From assembly GCA_903909435.1 (NCBI GenBank), contig CAIVVT010000216.1:1-39771 (forward strand): a DNA stretch of 39,771 nucleotides, read 5' to 3'. This stretch comes from an uncultured Acidobacteriia bacterium. Its GTDB lineage: Bacteria; Acidobacteriota; Terriglobia; Bryobacterales; Bryobacteraceae. The notes below the pieces were generated by a model. It was not told the DNA's origin and searched no databases. It saw nothing but the letters and a program-made list of their open reading frames with translations. Made by a program: the position numbers and the translations under genes. Of the stretch, positions 32,459 through 39,771 are shown one piece after another (within the stretch, counting starts at the first letter, position 1; each line of letters begins with the position of its first letter).

Positions 32459-33712
32459 TTAGCTGGGTTTGAGATGCTTGTCAAACCAGGCAAAGGCGTC
32501 TTCCTGCATGGGTACGTCGAAGCGGTGTGGCACGTCGTAGAACTTCCCCACGAAAGCGTCGGGCGCCCCAGCCTTGGCGTACACGGCGGAAATCTTTCGA
32601 ACCGCGGCCTCCATGCCATCGAGCGGAAACAAGCCGTCAAGCTTGCATTGAAGCACCATCAACGGCTTTGGAGCCCTCAGCGCAACCACGTCCGGCAGGT
32701 CCAGGTATTCGTGCAGTCCCGGAATGAAATGCACGAAAGAGTGGGTCTCCATGTGCCGGCGAATCATAGGCCGGACCGTTGACATGAACCCCGCCACGCA
32801 GCCGGCGGAGATCCGGTCGTCCAGGCCCGACAGCATCAACGACCTCCATCCACCCATTGAAACTCCGCAGCAGCCAATCCGCGCCGGGTCCACCTCGGGC
32901 CGCGTGACCAGGTAGTCCACCGTGCGCACGTCGTCCCAAGCCACCACTCCCGGCCATGTCACCCCCGCGTAAGTTAGCGACTTTACGATGGCCGATTCCT
33001 TCTCCCGGCACTTCGCGTTGAGCGCGCGAACGTCCTTCAACGTGTACTTCGATCGCTCCCATCCGTACTGCAGATCATTGTCCATCATCAATCGCCGTTC
33101 GCCGAACGGAAACGCGTCGATGGTGATCACCACGTAGCCTCGTCGCGCGAACTCTGTGGCAGTCGGCCGCCCAGCGTAGTTCTCCTTCTGATACTCGACC
33201 ATTGCCGGGTGGTTCACGCCGAAATCGATCACCTTTTCCTTGCCGAAAATGAACATGCCGCCGTGGGAATGCAGATCGACGATTGCGGGCAATCGGCCTC
33301 TCCGATTCTTCGGTACGTGCACGTAGGCGGGTACGCGGAACTCCGGTGTCGTGGAGAACAGTATCTTCTCGCGAACGACTTCGCCGAGATCCACGCGGCT
33401 GACGACCTCCGGCCGCGGATCGACAATGGGCGGGTTGTATCCCAGCGCCCGGTGCATGATCTTCAGGCCTTCGCTCCGGTACTCCTCCACGGACCGCCAG
33501 CGGTCTCCCAGGAACGACGCAGAGAACCCGCCACGTTGAGCCAGTCGTTCAATGCCGGGATACAGCGAACCAGTGTCCGCGGAGTCAGATTCAAGTTGCC
33601 TGGGTTGATCCGGCGGGGGATCGCCTGCCTGTGCGGTCAACGTGCCTGCGCCAGAGACACACCCCAAAACGCCGAACGCCGTTCTCCGGCTGATCGTTCT
33701 ACCGTCCGCCAT
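32459..33712 (-). CDS. Secreted alpha/beta hydrolase (acetyl xylan esterase/Abhydrolase_7-like)
   Basis: A 417-residue esterase-like protein. The catalytic triad is visible as Ser285 in the nucleophile elbow GVSMGG, Asp359 in CKLDGLFP and His396 in DVPHRFD. The oxyanion region LHSHGGMF is near residue 147. The N-terminal SRRTAFGVLGC looks like a weak Tat or lipoprotein-type signal (RR with the Phe one position late, Cys18), so export is likely. The fold and conserved pieces fit the Abhydrolase_7/dienelactone-hydrolase group, whose members deacylate sugars. I chose ATG 33712, since AGGAGG lies 7 nt upstream. An in-frame ATG at 33754 overlaps the transporter gene. It follows the MFS gene by 38 bp and is probably co-transcribed. 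Confidence 0.82.
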   Translation of the reverse strand: MADGRTISRRTAFGVLGCVSGAGTLTAQAGDPPPDQPRQLESDSADTGSLYPGIERLAQRGGFSASFLGDRWRSVEEYRSEGLKIMHRALGYNPPIVDPRPEVVSRVDLGEVVREKILFSTTPEFRVPAYVHVPKNRRGRLPAIVDLHSHGGMFIFGKEKVIDFGVNHPAMVEYQKENYAGRPTATEFARRGYVVITIDAFPFGERRLMMDNDLQYGWERSKYTLKDVRALNAKCREKESAIVKSLTYAGVTWPGVVAWDDVRTVDYLVTRPEVDPARIGCCGVSMGGWRSLMLSGLDDRISAGCVAGFMSTVRPMIRRHMETHSFVHFIPGLHEYLDLPDVVALRAPKPLMVLQCKLDGLFPLDGMEAAVRKISAVYAKAGAPDAFVGKFYDVPHRFDVPMQEDAFAWFDKHLKPS

Positions 33713-33750
33713 GCCCCCGCCTCCTGAGTCCACTGCATGCCCGCCCAAAC

Positions 33751-35052
33751 TCAAATCTTCAACACGATGCCACGCCCGCTCGAAGACGTATTGCGCACCA
33801 GCGCCAGCACAACCAGCATCGCGATCACGGGTATTACGCTGGCACCGATCAGCGCTGGACGAAAACCGAGGTGGTCGGCGATGTACCCGATAGCGTACGT
33901 GGATAATATAGTACCCATGCCGGCGGCAGCCCCGCCCATCCCACTCACCGAAGCGACCGCGTCGGTGACAAACAGGTCAGCCGGGAAGGTGTTGGCCATC
34001 GTTGAAAACGCCGAATAGGAAAAGGTCGCAATCCCGAAAAACAGCGAAATCATTCCCAGGCCGGGCGCGAAAGCCGCGGGGATCAGGCAAAGCACTCCGA
34101 TTCCACCGGGGATGACGACGGCCTTGCGCGCACTTCCGACCGTCCAGCCGCGCTGTACCAGCCAGGTCGAAACAAGCCCGCCCGCATAGTTGCCAAGATC
34201 GGCGGCTAAGAAAGGAACCCAAAATGCCAGCAGGCTGTGCTGCAGCGAGAAGCCGCGCGCAACCAGGTAGAGGGCGAACCAGTCAGTGATGAAGTACCAG
34301 ACGGGGTCGGTCAAGGCCTTGCTGGCTATCGCTCCCCAGGTTTGGCGGAACTTTAGAAGTTCCAGCCAGCTGGCTCGCGCGACCGTGGGGGTGCCTTCGC
34401 TCGCTTCAGCCCGGTCCTGCAGCAGCGCGTCGCGCTCGACGTCATTGATCCACGGATGGGTCTCGGGAGGATAGTAAAAGCGGCGCCACACCCATAACCA
34501 TACAAAGCCGAGCGCACCCGTTATGATCACCACGGGCTGCCATCCGCCGAACATCGAATAAATGCCGATCACCAGCGCTGGGGCGACGGCTGCACCAATC
34601 GAGGAACCGCTATCGAAAATAGCGACTGCCAGCGCCCGTTCGCGTCGCGGAAACCACTCCGACACCGCCTTTGTCGCCGCCGGCCAGTTGGCGGATTCCC
34701 CGATCCCCAACAGGAATCTGAAAGCGGCGAAGCTGCGTAACCCGGTGGCGAACGCGGTACCCATGGCGATGAGCGAGTAAAAAGTGACGCTGATGGTCAA
34801 ACCGCGGCGGGTACCGAGCCGGTCGATGAGACGGCCGCACACGGCCTGGCCAATGGTATACGCCAGCCGGAACGCGATCACGACCAGCGCGAAGTCCTGG
34901 TTATTCCAGTGGTAGTCCTTCTTCAGGAACGGAGCCAGAACGGATAGCGTCTGGCGGTCGATGTAGTTGATGACCGTGGAGGCGAACAAGAGCCCGACGA
35001 TCCACCAGCGCATGTTAGACGCGCCCGGATGTTTTCTGAGGAAGCTTGTCAC
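33751..35052 (-). CDS. MFS transporter, ACS/ExuT (hexuronate)-like
   Basis: A 433-residue protein with about 12 membrane segments. The first helix ends in NYIDRQTLSVLAP. The loop between helices 2 and 3 carries the MFS motif GRLIDRLGTRRG. Helix 4 to 5 has GIGESANWPAATKAVSEWFP followed by RRERALA, typical of the anion:cation symporter family that includes ExuT (galacturonate/glucuronate). Uptake of sugar acids is therefore the best guess. The start is GTG 35052 with GAGG upstream. A Met 13 codons later is possible but has no Shine-Dalgarno. Its partner is the esterase downstream. Near the window end the inositol oxygenase would make glucuronate, so a sugar-acid theme is plausible. Confidence 0.85.
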   Translation of the reverse strand: MTSFLRKHPGASNMRWWIVGLLFASTVINYIDRQTLSVLAPFLKKDYHWNNQDFALVVIAFRLAYTIGQAVCGRLIDRLGTRRGLTISVTFYSLIAMGTAFATGLRSFAAFRFLLGIGESANWPAATKAVSEWFPRRERALAVAIFDSGSSIGAAVAPALVIGIYSMFGGWQPVVIITGALGFVWLWVWRRFYYPPETHPWINDVERDALLQDRAEASEGTPTVARASWLELLKFRQTWGAIASKALTDPVWYFITDWFALYLVARGFSLQHSLLAFWVPFLAADLGNYAGGLVSTWLVQRGWTVGSARKAVVIPGGIGVLCLIPAAFAPGLGMISLFFGIATFSYSAFSTMANTFPADLFVTDAVASVSGMGGAAAGMGTILSTYAIGYIADHLGFRPALIGASVIPVIAMLVVLALVRNTSSSGRGIVLKI

Positions 35053-35099
35053 CCGCGCCTCGCGGGCATTGCCGGGGGCTTGAATTGCATCGTTGTTGA

Positions 35100-35109
35100 A
35101 TTCATGAAT
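35100..35109. promoter_or_regulatory. Palindrome in divergent promoter region
   Basis: ATTCATGAAT is a perfect 10-bp palindrome inside the 172-bp gap between the divergent MFS and amidohydrolase genes. A TTGAATT word occurs twice next to it (at 35080 and 35096). It could be an operator for either gene. Short palindromes also occur by chance. Confidence 0.2.
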
Positions 35110-35224
35110 CTAAGACGGTGATCTTGGCAGTTGCATGGAGCGTACCAACACGGGCAGGAAAAATCTACCTCTGCACGATGCTTCAAACCACATGCCGGGC
35201 ACGGCTCTCAAATAGAGTATAGAG

Positions 35225-36973
35225 ATGCCAGTGATTCAACGTAGCCGGACGACCGCCTTCCTCGCGCTCGCATGGGCCTGCGCCGTCGGGGTGGTAGCCG
35301 CGACCAACGCGGGCGCCGCCAACGCGGACACTATCTGGTACAACGCCCGGATCCTCACGGTGGATGCGAAGTTCTCCATTCAACAGGCCGTCGCCGTCAA
35401 GGCCGGGCGCATCGTCGCCATCGGAACCACCGGCCGGATCGTGCTGGCGGAGCAAGGGCCCAAGACTTCGATGCTCGACTTGCACGGGGCAACGGTTCTA
35501 CCGGGACTATTCGACAGCCACATGCACCCGCTGGAGGCGGCCCTGAGCGAGTTTCGCGCACCCTTGCCGGCATTCGATTCCTATGCAGCCATCCAGTCAT
35601 ACATCCGCCAGGTTGCCGCTAGAACCCCCAAGGGTGAGTGGATCGTTGTGCCACGCACCTTCCCGACACGCATCCACGAATTGCGTATGCCCACTCGTGA
35701 GGTCCTCGACGTCGATCTCGAGCATCCCGTGCTATTCGATGCGAGCTATGTCGTCGTCGTCAATTCGCTGGGACTCAAGGTTAGCGGCATCACACGCGAT
35801 ACGCCGAATCCGCCGCGCGGAGAGATCGTCAAAGATCGATTCGGTGAGCCAAACGGAATCCTGAAGAACGCCCAGTCGCTGCTAAAGGGGCGAAAGCAGG
35901 CGGATGATTTCAGCCAAACCGAGAAGTTGAAGGCGCTCGAAGCAATGTTGCGCACCTACGTCGCCGCGGGCCTCACTTCGATTGGCGACGGTGGCGTGCA
36001 GGCGGAGGAATTGGCGCTGTACCGCGAGTTGAAGGCATCACGCCGCTTGCCGCTGCGGGTGAACATGACCACCTGGCACGACGCGGGACGGCCGCTCGAG
36101 GAACTGCAGCAGGAAATTCTGTCCGCCGGTTACACAACGAACGACGGCGACGACTGGCTGCGCTTCGGTGCCTACAAAGTGAATGTGGATGGAGGCATGA
36201 CGATTGGCACGGCGTACCAGCGTAAGCCCTATGGCCCTTTCGGTGCACAGCTCTATGGGAAGACCAATCCGGACGACCGTGGCCAGTTGTTCGAAGCGCC
36301 AGACAAACTGCTTGCCATCATGCGGGCCGCTTACCAGCAAGGCTGGCAGTTGACTGCCCATTGCCAGGGTGGCGGAGCCATCGACGGCTTCATTCAAGCC
36401 CTTGCGGCGCTAGACAAGGACAAGCCCATCGCCCCCACGCGTTCTCACCTGATCCACGCCAGCTTCCAGAGTCCCGAGGCGATTGCCCAAATGAAGCGCT
36501 TAGGCATACTCGCCGATGTCCAGCCAGCCTGGCTGTACTTCGACTCGCCTGCCTTGGAGAAGACGCTCAGCGCAACGGCGATGAAGAGCTTCTTCCCGCT
36601 GCGATCCTACTTGAAAGCGGGTATCAAACTCGCTGGCGGAAGCGACCACATGATCGGCCACGATAAGAATTCCGCGACCAATCCATACAACCCATTTCTC
36701 GGAATGTGGACCGCCGTGACAAGACAGAACACGAGTGGCGAAGTGGTCCATCCGGAGGAGCGCATCTCGCGGGAAGAGGCGCTGAAGATGTACACCATCT
36801 GGGCCGCTTACCGGCAGTTCGCCGAGAACTCGCGGGGCTCTATCGAGGTTGGCAAGCTCGCCGATCTGGTTGAGATCGATCGGGACTATCTGGCGTGTCC
36901 GCCGGACGAGATTCGCCGTATCGAGCCGGTGCGGGTGATGATCGAGGGCAAACTCGCCTATCACCGTCCCTGA
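35225..36973 (+). CDS. Secreted YtcJ-like amidohydrolase
   Basis: A 582-residue metal-dependent hydrolase of the amidohydrolase 3/YtcJ type. The N-terminal signal peptide runs to about residue 34. Metal ligands are visible as H99/H101 in DSHMHP, H379 in LTAHCQGGGA, H411 in LIHASF and D474 in GSDHMIG. The closing segment GSIEVGKLADLVEIDRD is the standard C-terminal strand of the composite beta-sandwich. Substrates of exported YtcJ homologues are mostly unknown and may be amides or cyclic imides. Only a poor Shine-Dalgarno (AGAG) precedes ATG 35225, but the signal peptide supports this start. It is divergent from the MFS gene and convergent with the carboxylesterase. Confidence 0.88.
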   Translation: MPVIQRSRTTAFLALAWACAVGVVAATNAGAANADTIWYNARILTVDAKFSIQQAVAVKAGRIVAIGTTGRIVLAEQGPKTSMLDLHGATVLPGLFDSHMHPLEAALSEFRAPLPAFDSYAAIQSYIRQVAARTPKGEWIVVPRTFPTRIHELRMPTREVLDVDLEHPVLFDASYVVVVNSLGLKVSGITRDTPNPPRGEIVKDRFGEPNGILKNAQSLLKGRKQADDFSQTEKLKALEAMLRTYVAAGLTSIGDGGVQAEELALYRELKASRRLPLRVNMTTWHDAGRPLEELQQEILSAGYTTNDGDDWLRFGAYKVNVDGGMTIGTAYQRKPYGPFGAQLYGKTNPDDRGQLFEAPDKLLAIMRAAYQQGWQLTAHCQGGGAIDGFIQALAALDKDKPIAPTRSHLIHASFQSPEAIAQMKRLGILADVQPAWLYFDSPALEKTLSATAMKSFFPLRSYLKAGIKLAGGSDHMIGHDKNSATNPYNPFLGMWTAVTRQNTSGEVVHPEERISREEALKMYTIWAAYRQFAENSRGSIEVGKLADLVEIDRDYLACPPDEIRRIEPVRVMIEGKLAYHRP

Positions 36974-37010
36974 CCCCTCGGGAGGGCTGTGGGCAGAGCT
37001 CCAGCGCCAC

Positions 37011-37030
37011 GCGGGGTCCCCGGACCCCGC
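37011..37030. terminator. Strong GC hairpin between convergent genes
   Basis: GCGGGGTC pairs perfectly with GACCCCGC around a CCCG loop, in the 84-bp gap between the convergent amidohydrolase and carboxylesterase genes. The stem is very stable, but no T tract follows on either strand. It may stop both transcripts or be a repeat element. Confidence 0.4.
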
Positions 37031-37057
37031 TCCAGGGCTACCTTCGCTTTCGACGCC

Positions 37058-38635
37058 TCACTGCGCCGGTTTGATCAGGCTTTCCACCAGATCCAACCTG
37101 AACTTCCACGGGTCGGCGTATGCCAGCGGCGCAGACGCGTGGAAGTCCATCAGGATGTCTGTCGCAGGCGAGTACACGGGCCAATCCGGCAGGCCACTGC
37201 CATTTGGATTGCCGGTCTTGGCAAAGTTCACCCAGTAGGCATTTGTAGCCTTCGCCATCGCTTTGTCCGCGGGCGTCAGCGACTTCTCATAACGCGCTTC
37301 GACAGTATCGAATACGAAAGGTATCTCCGTCGCATGAGGCGCGCCTTTCCATTCCTTGCGCATGGACTCCGCGACGTACGAGAAGCGGTATTCGAAAGCT
37401 GGCTTACCCGCCGCAGTAATGGCGCGGGCAAGGAAACGAGCCGGTTCCACCATGAACTGATCGGCCACAAGCGCGGTGCCAACTTCGCGGAAATTGCCGG
37501 TCTTCTCCGGATCCCAGGCCGCCTTGGCTTTCTCGCTCGCTTCGCCGAACGGCTTGAACACCTCGTCCATGGAACGTGCCATGGTGAAGCCGATGTCCGC
37601 GCTGTTGGCGCCCACCATCAGCGGCACTTTCGCCGCCCGCCCGCCGGCGAAAGCAACATCGGCAGGCTCAATGATCACCTTGCCGTCGATCATGGGACCC
37701 GAGTAGGTCGGCACCATCATGGTGGCCATGTTCAGACCGGCGACCACCGCATTCGCAGGCAGTTTGCGCAATTCGGCCAGAGCGGCCGCGTCCTCGCTTG
37801 TCACTTTTACGCTCTTGGCGAATGCGACGCCGATAGACTCAGCGGAAGCCGCCCCCGTGGGCCCGCGGCGATCGAGGTAGCGCGGTGGCATGATCCCACC
37901 GCTGCGCCCGCCGCCCGACTCAATGATCGCCTTGTGGAACAGGCCCTGCGCCAGCGGCGAAGTCATCATTGCCTGCACCGACATCCCTCCCGCCGACTCG
38001 CCGAACAGCGTCACGTTCGCGGGGTCTCCGCCAAACGCCGCCACATTGCGCTGGACCCATTTGAGCACCGCGATCTGGTCCATGTAGGCGTAGTTGCCGT
38101 GTGGTTCGACTGCGTTTTCTTTGGTCAACGCGGGGTGCGCGAAGAATCCGAAGCGGCCGAGTCGGTAGTTGAAACTGACGAACACCACTCCGAGCTTTGC
38201 GAACTGGCTTCCGTCGTAAACAGCTGGTGAACTGCCGCCGTTGACGAAGCCTCCGCCGTAGATCCAAATCATCACCGGCAGCTTCTTTGAAGCGGCTTGG
38301 GCCGGTGCCCACACGTTCGCATACAGACAATCCTCGGCGGGTGTCACCCCTAACGGCGCAGCGTCTCCCGGGAACGGCAACTGCATGCAATCTCCCCCAA
38401 AAGCGCTTGCCGCGCGAACTCCGCTCCAGGCTTTGGCGGGCTGGGGCGCGCGCCAACGCAACTCTCCGACCGGGGGCGCGGCGTAGGGGATGCCTTTGAA
38501 TGCGATCACCCCCTCAGCCACTGAACCTTTGAGTCGTCCCGTGTCAATCTTAACCGTGCTGGAGGCGGCGAACGCGCTGCCAGTGCCGAGTGCCACGGCC
38601 AGTGTCAATGCAAGTGAAATCAATCTGCGGGTCAT
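37058..38635 (-). CDS. Secreted type-B carboxylesterase
   Basis: A 525-residue carboxylesterase/lipase family protein. The signal peptide covers residues 1-23 (TRRLISLALTLAVALGTGSA). The oxyanion hole is IYGGGFVNGG (near 127), and the nucleophile Ser214 lies in FGESAGG. EDCLYANVWAP near 101 is the family signature 2. His434 in KGAPHATEIPFVF completes the triad. The acid is probably Asp347 in GANSADIGF, where Glu is more usual. Such enzymes hydrolyse short esters or aromatic and polyphenol esters. I chose the ATG at 38635 because it begins the signal peptide. The longer frame to 38722 adds a non-signal-like extension. No strong Shine-Dalgarno is visible. Confidence 0.9.
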   Translation of the reverse strand: MTRRLISLALTLAVALGTGSAFAASSTVKIDTGRLKGSVAEGVIAFKGIPYAAPPVGELRWRAPQPAKAWSGVRAASAFGGDCMQLPFPGDAAPLGVTPAEDCLYANVWAPAQAASKKLPVMIWIYGGGFVNGGSSPAVYDGSQFAKLGVVFVSFNYRLGRFGFFAHPALTKENAVEPHGNYAYMDQIAVLKWVQRNVAAFGGDPANVTLFGESAGGMSVQAMMTSPLAQGLFHKAIIESGGGRSGGIMPPRYLDRRGPTGAASAESIGVAFAKSVKVTSEDAAALAELRKLPANAVVAGLNMATMMVPTYSGPMIDGKVIIEPADVAFAGGRAAKVPLMVGANSADIGFTMARSMDEVFKPFGEASEKAKAAWDPEKTGNFREVGTALVADQFMVEPARFLARAITAAGKPAFEYRFSYVAESMRKEWKGAPHATEIPFVFDTVEARYEKSLTPADKAMAKATNAYWVNFAKTGNPNGSGLPDWPVYSPATDILMDFHASAPLAYADPWKFRLDLVESLIKPAQ

Positions 38636-38758
38636 AAATATACTGCCCTGCTTCTCCAGAATCCTGGGAAAATCACCAGTTATCAGACTGTCACATTGGC
38701 GCGCTGGTTGGTAGCGCGGCACACTGCCCGAGCCGAGCCTGGTACTCCTCCAGCGGTC

Positions 38759-39565
38759 TTACTCCACCGGATTGCCTGTAGTGCCGGAGTCGCCGCGCGC
38801 ACCGGGCTCGCACGTGTTTTCCGGCGGCTCATTGGAGTTACCGATCACGTACAGACGGTACACGTGCTGCACCGCTTTCCAGCGCAGGTCCGCATAGCGC
38901 AGGAAGGAAAACACTGTCACGATCAAGCAACTCGCCACCCACGGCAGATCGTGAGAATCCCACGCCCGGCTTTGCGGGCGCATCGGAGCCGCCAGCCAGA
39001 CCAGGCCGGCGAAGAACGCCACAACCACGAAGCCGCGGAAGAATTTGGAGTTGGCCTGCAGCCGGTCCGGCTCCTGCAGCGATTGCGGATTGTGCAGTTG
39101 GAGCCAATCCCTGCACCACTGATAAAGACGATCGTCGGCGGGTTTCTGCAAGGCGATGGACCGCGCGGCGGCATACACCGGATCGTCGAAGCCGTGCGCC
39201 CGCCTAGGCCTCTTGCGGCCGTGGATGTGAAAGTTCAGAGAATCTTTGATTCTGCTCCGCAGGCGTCCCGGCGTCGCCTTCAGCCAACTTCGAAACCCGT
39301 GAGGCCAGCGCTGGAAATCGGCGTACAGGAAGTCGTACGCATAGTCCAGAAACGAGGCACCGATCATGTCGACCAGGTGGCCCAGCAGGTAGGCCGTCAC
39401 CAGGAAGGCCGCGTATCCCGCGCCCTCCCGCAATTGCAGGAGCCCGAGCAGGTCGTGGCCTAGACTCTGCTCGGCGCGCATGGCCAGGAACGTGAGTACC
39501 GCACCCGGCAGCAGCACGCTGAAAAGATCCGTTACGCCAACAAAGAAGTCACCCGGTTTGGCCAT
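38759..39565 (-). CDS. Hypothetical integral membrane protein
   Basis: A 268-residue protein that I do not recognise. Four hydrophobic segments are visible: VTDLFSVLLPGAVLTFLAM near residue 10, AGYAAFLVTAYLLGHLVDMI near 49, FRGFVVVAFFAGLVWLAA near 176 and LPWVASCLIVTVFSFL near 207. A basic, charged cytosolic-like stretch (about 85-170) separates the two pairs. The last 30 residues are polar. GGTGAGG just upstream of the ATG supports the start. It follows the inositol oxygenase gene by 46 bp on the same strand, so the two may be co-transcribed. Confidence 0.6.
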   Translation of the reverse strand: MAKPGDFFVGVTDLFSVLLPGAVLTFLAMRAEQSLGHDLLGLLQLREGAGYAAFLVTAYLLGHLVDMIGASFLDYAYDFLYADFQRWPHGFRSWLKATPGRLRSRIKDSLNFHIHGRKRPRRAHGFDDPVYAAARSIALQKPADDRLYQWCRDWLQLHNPQSLQEPDRLQANSKFFRGFVVVAFFAGLVWLAAPMRPQSRAWDSHDLPWVASCLIVTVFSFLRYADLRWKAVQHVYRLYVIGNSNEPPENTCEPGARGDSGTTGNPVE

Positions 39566-39611
39566 GCCTCACCTTGCATTGGTTTGATCCATACTTCACT
39601 CGCGTCGGCTG

Positions 39612-39771
39612 CTACCAGCGTAGCGTCGCCGGGAAGAACTCATTGATCAGCTCCAAATAATAGGGCTTCAATGCCGCTGCATCCGGCTTCGTATGACCCT
39701 TCGAATACAGGTCATATGGGTTGAAGCGCCGCACCCACTCCATCATGGCGAGGTCCTGCGAATTCATCAAC
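39612..39771 (-). CDS. Inositol oxygenase, C-terminal 52 residues (cut by window edge)
   Basis: Reading the minus strand from the window end gives a frame of 52 residues to a TAG at 39612. It includes NSQDLAMMEWVRRFNPYDLY, then SKGHTKPD and the ending LKPYYLELINEFFPATLRW. This matches the well-conserved C-terminus of myo-inositol oxygenase (phrases like 'F.k.DLYsK', 'PYY..LI.kyfP..L.W'). That di-iron enzyme converts myo-inositol to D-glucuronate. The iron ligands lie in the missing N-terminal part, so activity cannot be judged. The family is better known in eukaryotes and occurs in scattered bacteria. Confidence 0.75.
   Translation of the reverse strand, partial: LMNSQDLAMMEWVRRFNPYDLYSKGHTKPDAAALKPYYLELINEFFPATLRW

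Noticed and set aside
36989..38230. 413-codon open frame on the plus strand
   Set aside because: It is antisense to the carboxylesterase, which has a signal peptide and full catalytic motifs.

Overview
The window looks like a chromosomal piece of a G+C-rich soil bacterium, most likely an acidobacterium of the Solibacter/Bryobacter type. This is inferred from secreted GH97 and GH92 glycosidases, a TPR/FG-GAP protein of the CRTAC1 kind, secreted esterase and amidohydrolase genes, and clusters of short hairpin repeats between genes. No rRNA, tRNA, CRISPR array or intact mobile element was seen.

The centrepiece is 8802-32004 (minus strand): 18 genes in one direction encoding a complete-looking extracellular contractile injection system (eCIS; Afp/PVC/MAC-like headless phage tail). 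In transcription order: sheath, inner tube, zinc-ribbon T4 gp26-like baseplate protein, a disordered linker protein, DUF4255/Afp16-like tail terminator, AAA+ ATPase (Afp15-like), a small conserved protein, a DUF4157 protein with an HELTH metalloprotease motif (candidate cargo), CIS tube-initiator (Afp7-like), LysM protein, gpD-like hub, gpV/gp5-like spike, PAAR-like tip, gp25, two large baseplate J-like proteins (Afp11/Afp12-like), a tail protein I/beta-helix fusion, and a DUF6519/beta-helix protein with a Pro-Gln linker. Of the 17 gene junctions, ten overlap (nine by 4 bp as ATGA/GTGA, one by 1 bp) and no gap exceeds 20 bp, so this is a single tightly coupled operon. A TTGACA-type promoter and an AT-rich spacer of about 450 bp lie upstream of the sheath gene. 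The sheath carries an insertion of more than 300 residues with two tandem copies of a domain. No tape-measure protein and no classic Afp13 fibre are recognisable.

Left flank (1-8583): hairpin repeats, a small DUF1345-like membrane protein, a GH97 glycosidase divergent from a GH92 alpha-mannosidase across a repeat-rich promoter region, and a 987-residue TPR/FG-GAP protein. Right flank (32459-39771): an alpha/beta hydrolase in an operon with an ExuT-like MFS transporter, a divergent YtcJ-type amidohydrolase, a type-B carboxylesterase, an unrecognised membrane protein and the 3' end of an inositol oxygenase gene. The flanks look like ordinary heterotroph carbohydrate and ester metabolism. The eCIS operon is set between them with no integrase, terminase or capsid genes.
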